5,853 nt of DNA from CAYNQN01 sp964530525 (GTDB lineage: Bacteria; Actinomycetota; Acidimicrobiia; Acidimicrobiales; Acidimicrobilacustridaceae): the NCBI GenBank assembly GCA_964530525.1, contig CAZHBH010000096.1:1-5853 (forward strand). The letters are read 5' to 3'. The notes under the pieces are model-generated. The model saw nothing but the letters and a program-made list of their open reading frames with translations. It searched no databases and had not been told where the DNA came from. Positions 1 to 4,978 of this stretch are shown here, piece after piece; positions within the stretch are counted from its first letter, which is position 1; each line of letters begins with the position of its first letter. Position numbers and translations under genes: made by a program.

Positions 1-82
1 CGTCGTTGGCCGGCGGGGTCCATGACACGTGGGCCATGAGGGGCCCTGCCTCAGCGGTGACATCGGTGGGAGCACCTGGGGC
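1..82 (-). other. Start of a fibronectin type III domain (cut by window edge)
   Basis: From residue 1597 the protein reads A-P-G-A-P-T-D-V-T-A, then V-S-W-T-P-P-A-N-D. The spacing P-x-x-P-x-x-V followed by V-x-W-x-P-P is the classic first two strands of a fibronectin type III domain, with W1617 as the core tryptophan. Only the first 27 or so residues are in the window. More such domains and the cell-wall or membrane anchor, if any, would lie beyond base 1. Confidence 0.75.
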
Positions 83-3000
83 CGTGGCACCGCCCTGGAC
101 GGTCGTCACTGCCTGGGTGGCGTTGTCCACGGTGCAGGTCAGGTTCACGTACACGTGAGCAGACACCAGAGGTGTCGGTGGCACGTGGATGGTGAGCAGC
201 AGCGGTGAGCGCATCGCATAGACGATGTCGGTCTCCTCACCGGCGGTCACCGTTCCGCTGGTCTCCAAGGTGATCGGAGCAGCCGGGTCGGTGATCGTGT
301 GGGTGGTGGGGAACTCCCAGACCTCGTCTGATCCACCGCTGGCCACCATCGCGAGGGTCATGTCCTCCATGAAGATCTCGCTTGCCTGGGCATTGATCGC
401 CAGGTTGGCGAGGTTCTCGGGGAGGGTCACCGACCAGGTGAAGCTCACATCACCCGTGGCTCCGTCGGTGAGGGTCTCGGGGACGGTTGCCTCCAAGGTC
501 GTCGGGAGCTCCAAGATCCCATCTGGAGGAGCCACGAGTCCCTTCATGAGCCCGATGGTCACAGCGTCGGTTCCCTGGCAGACGAAGATCGGGGCCGGGA
601 AGTCCGCTGTGATCTCGTAGCTCTGTGGAACAGAGCTCGAGGGTGCCCACAGCTCTGGGTCTGAGGGCTCGAACACCGCGTTGATCTCGTAGTCCCCGAT
701 GGGCAGGTCGTCGATGATGACCTGGGCCTCTCCGTCGACAACGGGGATCGCATCGGAGATCGGGACGTCGCCGTCGTAGAAGGTGACGGTCCCTGCGGCA
801 TCTGAGGGGTCGACGGTGGCCGTGAGGGTCACAGGGGCCCCGAACGGAGCAGAGCTCGCCGGGCTGATCTCGAGGCTCGTCTCGGTGGAGACGGGACCGG
901 AGAGCACCGTGATGCTGACGGGCTCGGAGACCGACTCTGCGTATTCGGTCGGATCCGTGGGAACGAACGTGGCGATCACCTCGTGGGTGCCTGCCTCCAG
1001 GTCATCGGTGGTGAGCACCGCTTCACCGTCGACCACTTGGGCTGTCTCGGCGAAGTCGCTGTCTTGGCCCTCGAACAGCACCGAGCCGGGGGCGTTGGAT
1101 GGGCTCACCGTGGCCGTGAAGGTCACCTCGTCGCCCAGCTGCACCGGCCCTGTCGGCGAGACCTCCAGGGAGGTGGAGGTCTCGGTGGCCGGCTCGGCCA
1201 CCACGTGGGTGACAGCCGAGGAGGTCGAGCCACTCACCACGCCAGAGGAGGGGGTGAACTGAGCCGTGAGGCTGTGAGAACCCAGAGACAGGTCGAAGAC
1301 CATGATCTGGGCCGAGCCGTTGACGGACGTCGCCGTGCCCAAGGAGCTTGCACCGTCGAAGAACTCGACCGTGCCAGCAGCGGCGTAGCCCGGGGCAGGC
1401 GTGGCGGTGAGAGCCACGCCCTCACCCGGCGACGACTTGCCCGATGGTGAGGCTGTGAGCGCCGTCGTGCTCGCAACGGGCGAGCCAGCGCTCACCACGT
1501 GCACGATGAACGGCTCGGAGCTTGTCGGGGCGAACTGAGCAGGGTTGTTCGGCGTGAACGTGGCGAACACCTCGTAGGTGCCCGCAGGCAGCGAAGCCGT
1601 GGCCGCCGAGTTCGAGAGCCGGGCCAGGCCTCGACCGGAGCTGGACGACGACGAGGTGCTGGCGTTCGCAGATCCCAGAGCCGTGACCGCGGAGGTGGCC
1701 ACGTTGCGAGCCATGTAGCTCACCGATCCCGCAGCGTTGTAGGTGACATAGCCGTCGATCTGCGACCACGCCGAGCCCTGCACCGCAGGCGACGGGTTCA
1801 CCGAGGTGATCTCGAGGCCCGTCGGGATGGGCCCGGGATCGCCCGGGGCAACCACCTCGTAGGAGACGGTGATCTGGGACGGAGCGAAGCCTCGGTTCGC
1901 CGGGAAGGTGGGCGTGCCGTCGAAGGTCGAGAACGGATCGAAGTACGCGGTGAACTCCCGTACGCCCACGGTCGGGTTCGGCGACTGCTGAACCGTGGCT
2001 CGCCCGTTGGAGTCCAAGCTGGTGCTCACCAGCACGCCGTCGGAAGGCCGGGGGTAGTAGATGCGTATCGACTGCGCAGGCCCGATCGAAGCGATCACCT
2101 TGGGGTCTAGCTGGAAGGTGAAGTAGCCAACCGAGTTGAGCGGCACCTTGCCGGATCCCCTGGTGCTGTCCTCCACCAATGTGAGGGACGTCGGAATGGC
2201 CTCGCCCACCACCGTGTGCGGCACAGCCGCCGACTCGGCGGTGGTCCAACCCCACTCCGAGAGCAGCTCGGGTACGAACACCGCTCGCAGGGAGTGGCCC
2301 CCTGGCGCCAGCGCCGCCTGCACCGTGTAGTGGCCATCGTCCGAGGCGTTGACGTCCACCGTGGAGTTGGAGAAGCTGTAGGCGAACGGGACCCTTGCAC
2401 CTCCGTTGGCATCGTCGACGATGAAGATCTCGCCGGCCAGGTCCGCCGTTCCCGGTGCCGCATTCGGAGCCGGGCTGAGGGTCACCTCCATGTCCACCAC
2501 CTCAGCGGCGGCGGCCTCCTCAGGGGCTTCGATGGTGAGGGTCGGAGTCGCCTTCTCGATAGGAGGCAGGACCGTGTAGGACGCCGGCGCCGACAGAGGC
2601 GAGGCGGCGAACGTCACCTGGTCGTTGGGGAGGACCCGGATGGCGTAGCTGTGCGTCCCCTGGGGCAGGGGTGGCAGAGCCAGGGTGCCGAAGCCCGGCG
2701 GGGCGGGGAATGTCTGGTTGAACGTGAAGCTGGTGCCCGATGCCCCGAAGACCCCCGCTGTGCCGATGAGCTCTCCGTCGACGAAGAACTCGGCCGAGCC
2801 GAGTGAGTACTGGAACGACGGGCCGCTCGATTCGATCGTGAAGCTCACGGTCACCGGCTGGCCGTAGGAGGCCCCGCCGCTGGGGTTGAAGCTCACGTTC
2901 GTCACCGTCAAGGGCGCTGCCGGCCCAGGGGGCGTGAGGGTCACCGACAGGTCAGCAGCCCCTCCTGCCAGCACCCCAGAGACTTGGGTCGCACGCGAGA

Positions 3001-4870
3001 CCCCGGCAGCGTCCACGCACGAGCCACCGGCCGCGAGCGGCATCAGGAAGTCGCTCTGCGAGAGCGTCAGCTCGCCGTCGATGCCCGTGCGCGTCCCGGT
3101 CAGGTCGACCGGGAAGGGGCCCACGATGCAGCCGGAGGCGAAGCTCTTGGCGCCCGAGCCGAAGTCGGCCTCTGTCACCTGGTAGTAGAGCTGGGTCGAG
3201 AACGAGGCTGCCGCATCGGCGCCGGCCTCGATCTCGCCGGTGCCGGACCCAGCCTGGAGCAGGCGGCCAGTCACCGAGCCCGACGCGGTGGTGAGGGTGG
3301 AAGGCTCGAACGCGAGCTGCCCTGAGAGGCCCTCGACGCCGCTGGTGTCAGTCCCGAGCACGCTGTTGAGGCGGGACCCTCCCGGAACCGGGCCGGATGC
3401 TCCGTTGAGGGCCATGGTGCCGGCGCTGAAGTTGAGGTTCTGGCCGGACTGGTGGTTGACGAGGAAGTGGCCCCAACCCGAGCTCGGGAAGTACTCGATG
3501 TCTCCCAGGTAGTCGGCTCGGATTTGGTGTCCGCCCTGGTCGAACGGGTGCACGAGCGTCGCCACCCCATCCACCAACGGCTCGGTCCCGATCAGGGCGT
3601 CACCGTCGTAGATCCGCACGAAGCCCCCAGGGGCCTGAGTCTCGCCACCGGTGGGCGTCACCGTCACGGTGACCGTCCCGGCCGACGTGGGGAATCCGGC
3701 GTTGACGATTCCGCCACCGCTCACGTTCACGCCCACCTGCACCGGCGTGCGGTTTGCGGGGTTCGTCACCGTGACTGGCACGGGCTCAGAGGTGGAGCCC
3801 TCGAAGCCCGGCCCACCCAGGTAGGTGGCCGTGATCGACCGGTTGCCCACCGTGTTGAGCACCGCGGTGAGGTTCGCCTGGCTGGACTCGTCCAGCTCCG
3901 CTAGGCCGAGGAGGGTGTCCCCGTCGTTGAAGCGCACAGCTCCGCTGGGAGCGTTGACGGTGGCGGTCATCGAGACCTCACCGCCACCCGGCACCGCCGT
4001 GGGCGTGACCGCCAGCTCGGTGGTGGTGGGCACGCTCACCCCACCGCCGGTGATGGCCGTCTGGAACAGCACCGGAGAGGCAACGTTGCCAGCGGGCCAG
4101 CAGTAGACCTCGGCCATGGCTGTGGAGCTGGCCTGGAACACGTAGCCCGAGCTCGGCTCGTCGTGGCCAGAGAAGCGCGTGGAGATGTTGGATCCCAGCG
4201 GCCCGGTTGCCTTGAGGACGACGTCGACAGCCGGCAGCTGGAAGGGGGTCGAGAGGTCGGGGTTGATCGCGTTCTTGGGGACCTTCGGGACCTGCATGAT
4301 GATGCGCGGTGGGTCGTAGGGGGTGTTGAACACCGTGGCGAACGGCGGTGGTGTTGAGCTGACAGCCACGCTCGGCGTGCCCTCGATCCCGAAGCCGCTT
4401 CCCTCGACGATCGAGACCGACTGCACCGTGGCGTTGGCCGGCAGGTCGTACATGAAGTTGATGTTCTGGAGGAAGTGCACCGGCACCAACCCGATGAGGC
4501 TGTCCTTGCTGTCGGGGAACGAGGACGCCACGGGCGCGATGCGCACGGTGAACTCCTCGTCCTGGGCGATCTGGGCGGGTGCCGTGGTCTCGATGGCGAT
4601 GGCGTTGGTCTCCGGCTGGCGCACCTGGATGGCGTAGCCAGCGCAGTCGGTCGCCCAGCTCGTGGCCTTCGTCACCCCTTCGGGCTCCTGGGCTCCGGCC
4701 ACGGATGGCGGCGGGACTGCCAGAGCCAACAGCGAGCCGACCATGGCCAGCACCAGAAGTGCGGCGATGGCACCTCGCCACCCAGAGATGGCAGCGGCGA
4801 CCCGCCACCTCTTGCTCACGTGTGCGGACGCGGTCGCGCCGCGCGCACTGACAACGAACGACTTGCTCAT
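1..4870 (-). CDS. Large exported multidomain Ig-like repeat protein, C-terminus beyond window (partial)
   Basis: The minus-strand frame starting at ATG 4870-4868 stays open for 1623 complete codons and runs off the window at base 1, so the C-terminus is missing. The start is supported by AGGGGGG four bases upstream and by a signal peptide beginning right after it. Domain order by residue: signal peptide 1-60; N-terminal domain about 66-275 with C76 and C257; Ig-like repeats 1-2 at 282-473; beta-rich domain 478-649 with C581 and C618; Ig-like repeats 3-9 at 653-1422; third domain 1428-1590 with C1431 and C1579; start of a fibronectin type III domain from 1597. The Ig-like repeats show the pattern V-x-F-[YF]-D-G...L-G...G-x-A...L-x-x-G-x-H...A-x-F, as in bacterial Ig-like families such as Big_3. 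No catalytic motif, sortase signal or transmembrane anchor is seen, but the anchor region may lie outside. I infer a surface or secreted stalk, adhesion or matrix protein. I do not recognise a named gene. Exported Ig-repeat architecture is well supported; function is not. Confidence 0.93.
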   Translation of the reverse strand, partial: MSKSFVVSARGATASAHVSKRWRVAAAISGWRGAIAALLVLAMVGSLLALAVPPPSVAGAQEPEGVTKATSWATDCAGYAIQVRQPETNAIAIETTAPAQIAQDEEFTVRIAPVASSFPDSKDSLIGLVPVHFLQNINFMYDLPANATVQSVSIVEGSGFGIEGTPSVAVSSTPPPFATVFNTPYDPPRIIMQVPKVPKNAINPDLSTPFQLPAVDVVLKATGPLGSNISTRFSGHDEPSSGYVFQASSTAMAEVYCWPAGNVASPVLFQTAITGGGVSVPTTTELAVTPTAVPGGGEVSMTATVNAPSGAVRFNDGDTLLGLAELDESSQANLTAVLNTVGNRSITATYLGGPGFEGSTSEPVPVTVTNPANRTPVQVGVNVSGGGIVNAGFPTSAGTVTVTVTPTGGETQAPGGFVRIYDGDALIGTEPLVDGVATLVHPFDQGGHQIRADYLGDIEYFPSSGWGHFLVNHQSGQNLNFSAGTMALNGASGPVPGGSRLNSVLGTDTSGVEGLSGQLAFEPSTLTTASGSVTGRLLQAGSGTGEIEAGADAAASFSTQLYYQVTEADFGSGAKSFASGCIVGPFPVDLTGTRTGIDGELTLSQSDFLMPLAAGGSCVDAAGVSRATQVSGVLAGGAADLSVTLTPPGPAAPLTVTNVSFNPSGGASYGQPVTVSFTIESSGPSFQYSLGSAEFFVDGELIGTAGVFGASGTSFTFNQTFPAPPGFGTLALPPLPQGTHSYAIRVLPNDQVTFAASPLSAPASYTVLPPIEKATPTLTIEAPEEAAAAEVVDMEVTLSPAPNAAPGTADLAGEIFIVDDANGGARVPFAYSFSNSTVDVNASDDGHYTVQAALAPGGHSLRAVFVPELLSEWGWTTAESAAVPHTVVGEAIPTSLTLVEDSTRGSGKVPLNSVGYFTFQLDPKVIASIGPAQSIRIYYPRPSDGVLVSTSLDSNGRATVQQSPNPTVGVREFTAYFDPFSTFDGTPTFPANRGFAPSQITVSYEVVAPGDPGPIPTGLEITSVNPSPAVQGSAWSQIDGYVTYNAAGSVSYMARNVATSAVTALGSANASTSSSSSSGRGLARLSNSAATASLPAGTYEVFATFTPNNPAQFAPTSSEPFIVHVVSAGSPVASTTALTASPSGKSSPGEGVALTATPAPGYAAAGTVEFFDGASSLGTATSVNGSAQIMVFDLSLGSHSLTAQFTPSSGVVSGSTSSAVTHVVAEPATETSTSLEVSPTGPVQLGDEVTFTATVSPSNAPGSVLFEGQDSDFAETAQVVDGEAVLTTDDLEAGTHEVIATFVPTDPTEYAESVSEPVSITVLSGPVSTETSLEISPASSAPFGAPVTLTATVDPSDAAGTVTFYDGDVPISDAIPVVDGEAQVIIDDLPIGDYEINAVFEPSDPELWAPSSSVPQSYEITADFPAPIFVCQGTDAVTIGLMKGLVAPPDGILELPTTLEATVPETLTDGATGDVSFTWSVTLPENLANLAINAQASEIFMEDMTLAMVASGGSDEVWEFPTTHTITDPAAPITLETSGTVTAGEETDIVYAMRSPLLLTIHVPPTPLVSAHVYVNLTCTVDNATQAVTTVQGGATAPGAPTDVTAEAGPLMAHVSWTPPAND
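101..589 (-). other. Non-Ig domain with third cysteine pair after the Ig-like array (residues about 1428-1590)
   Basis: It begins with P-I-F-V-C-Q-G (C1431) right after the last Ig-like repeat and closes with N-L-T-C-T-V (C1579), shortly before the fibronectin type III start. Between them is a predicted beta-rich region with a T-L-P-E-N segment, acidic patches and an H-V-P-P-T-P turn. In general layout it resembles actinobacterial secreted domains with a leading and a trailing cysteine. I cannot name it with confidence. The likely disulfide and the similarity in layout to the N-terminal domain are inferences. Confidence 0.55.
605..1186 (-). repeat. Closely related tandem pair: Ig-like repeats 8 and 9
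   Basis: Repeats 8 and 9 align along their whole length without large gaps. Both share T-x-T-S-L-E-[VI]-S-P near the start, G-x-x-V-T-[FL]-T-A-T-V-x-P-S-x-A-x-G-[ST]-V in the middle, V-V-D-G-E-A-x-V, then D-L-x-x-G and A-x-F-x-P-[ST]-D-P. The DNA is also similar in these blocks, for example GTGACC-T-CACGGCCAC. This suggests an internal duplication more recent than the split of the other repeats. In repeat 8 the usual Y-D-G-D turn is changed to F-E-G-Q-D. Confidence 0.75.
605..2914 (-). repeat. Ig-like repeats 3 to 9 (residues about 653-1422)
   Basis: Seven consecutive beta-sandwich repeats. Approximate limits by residue: 3 at 653-770 (F-F-V-D-G-E near 697), 4 at 773-890, 5 at 893-1012, 6 at 1016-1128, 7 at 1130-1226 (F-F-D-G at 1170-1173), 8 at 1229-1324, 9 at 1328-1422 (Y-D-G-D at 1365-1368). 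Repeats 7-9 are compact, about 95 residues, and close to the Big_3-type consensus. Repeats 3-6 are longer (about 110-120) and more divergent, with extended loops. Repeat 6 carries a loop with six serines in a row at 1073-1078. None has a cysteine. Such arrays usually act as rigid or elastic spacers that hold a binding domain away from the cell. Confidence 0.8.
2924..3439 (-). other. Beta-rich cysteine-pair domain inserted between Ig-like repeats (residues about 478-649)
   Basis: This stretch interrupts the Ig-like array and has a different pattern: many Gly, Ser and Thr residues, a G-x-L-x-F...L-T-T-x-S-G-S-V-T-G section, a Tyr-Tyr-Gln-Val-Thr strand, then G-C-I-V-G-P-F-P-V-D-L-T-G-T (C581) and G-G-S-C-V-D (C618). 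The two cysteines are 37 residues apart and could pair. I recall domains with a Cys-x-x-Gly-Pro signature in long actinobacterial surface proteins, possibly lipid- or surface-associated, but I cannot give a family name. A self-contained beta-barrel or sandwich module is my inference. Confidence 0.55.
3452..4027 (-). repeat. Ig-like repeats 1 and 2 (residues about 282-473)
   Basis: Repeat 1 (about 282-370) opens with T-T-T-E-L-A-V-T-P, carries the F-N-D-G-D turn at 314-318, and ends with V-P-V-T-V-T-N. Repeat 2 (about 374-473) carries I-Y-D-G-D at 420-424, then G-T-E-P-L-V-D-G-V-A-T-L and G-G-H-Q-I-R-A-D-Y-L-G-D. The aspartate-glycine turn, the G-x-A strand and the G-x-H hairpin are the recurring marks of bacterial Ig-like beta sandwiches of this type. 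Neither repeat has a cysteine. They are separated from the other seven repeats by the beta-rich domain at 478-649. Confidence 0.8.
4046..4675 (-). other. N-terminal non-Ig domain with one cysteine pair (residues about 66-275)
   Basis: This stretch follows the predicted signal cleavage site and lacks the Ig-repeat pattern. It starts with a Trp-Ala-Thr-Asp-Cys-Ala-Gly segment (C76) and ends with Val-Tyr-Cys-Trp (C257), just before the first Ig-like repeat. In between are alternating hydrophobic and polar residues typical of beta strands, and an L-P-A-N-A segment near residues 148-152. The two cysteines probably form a disulfide that closes the domain, since the protein is exported. I cannot name the family. 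The layout resembles that of the domain after the last Ig-like repeat (about 1428-1590), which also begins and ends near a cysteine and has an L-P-E-N segment. Confidence 0.6.
4691..4870 (-). other. Sec-type signal peptide of the Ig-repeat protein
   Basis: Residues 1-60 form a long actinobacterial-style signal peptide. A basic N-region (K3, R10, K20, R21, R23, R32) precedes a hydrophobic core at about 34-52 rich in Ala, Leu and Val. A proline cluster at 53-55 follows, then A-G-A before Q61, a good signal peptidase I site with Ala at -3 and -1. There is no lipobox cysteine, so the protein is not a predicted lipoprotein. There is no twin arginine followed by the Tat consensus. An in-frame GTG at codon 18 (4817-4819) would also leave a complete signal peptide, but it has no ribosome-binding site. 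Confidence 0.85.
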
Positions 4871-4874
4871 CGAA

Positions 4875-4881
4875 CCCCCCT
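4875..4881 (-). promoter_or_regulatory. Ribosome-binding site of the Ig-repeat gene
   Basis: On the minus strand AGGGGGG lies four bases before the ATG at 4870, or about five to six bases if the AGGGG core is used. This is a strong match to the anti-Shine-Dalgarno sequence and fixes this ATG as the start over the in-frame GTG at 4819. Confidence 0.75.
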
Positions 4882-4890
4882 GGATTGCTT

Positions 4891-4918
4891 CTGACTGACT
4901 GACTGCTCTACTGACTGA
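4891..4918. repeat. CTGA/TCAG tetranucleotide repeat in the intergenic gap
   Basis: On the plus strand CTGACTGACTGACT (three and a half units) is followed by GCTCTA and then CTGACTGA (two units). Read in the direction of the genes it is a TCAG repeat ending about 20 bases before the Ig-repeat gene's start codon. It therefore lies in the promoter or the 5' untranslated region. It could be a slippage-prone tract, or direct half-sites for a regulator. No use can be proven from sequence alone. Confidence 0.7.
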
Positions 4919-4978
4919 TCAAGAACTCGAGACCTTCTGCTTGCGGCGCCGACGCACCAGCGCAGGGGTCACCCGCCC

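Larger units (their letters stand above)
4871..4978. other. Intergenic gap between the LysR-type gene and the Ig-repeat gene
   Basis: These 108 bases separate the TGA of the regulator from the ATG of the Ig-repeat gene, both on the minus strand. The half next to the Ig-repeat gene is the least GC-rich part of the window. I see no stem-loop followed by a T-run in gene direction, so read-through from the regulator is possible. A TTGATC on the minus strand (4917-4922) could serve as a -35-like box, but the hexamer 17 bases downstream (GTCAGT) is a poor -10, so I do not call a promoter. Confidence 0.5.

Noticed and set aside
225..3904. Plus-strand open frames such as 225-620, 783-1262, 1499-2110, 2886-3185 and 3452-3904
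   Set aside because: They lie wholly antisense to the 1623-codon minus-strand frame, have no ribosome-binding sites or domain patterns, and are Arg-, Ser- or Val-rich in the way expected from the complement of a GC-rich gene.
1422..4808. Minus-strand open frames in other phases, such as 1422-2255 and 3978-4808
   Set aside because: They overlap the Ig-repeat gene in a different phase and give Arg-, His- and Gly-rich products without recognisable domains. The main frame shows consistent Ig-like repeats over the same bases.
4817..4819. GTG as alternative start of the Ig-repeat gene
   Set aside because: It has no ribosome-binding site, while the ATG at 4870 has AGGGGGG at suitable spacing. It would still keep the signal peptide, so it is not fully excluded.
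4891..4918. CRISPR-like repeat
   Set aside because: The unit is only four bases with no spacers, so it is a microsatellite and not an array.
4921..4978. Intrinsic terminator after the regulator
   Set aside because: Short dyads such as CTCGAG and GGCGCC are present, but no long stem followed by a T-run is seen on the minus strand.
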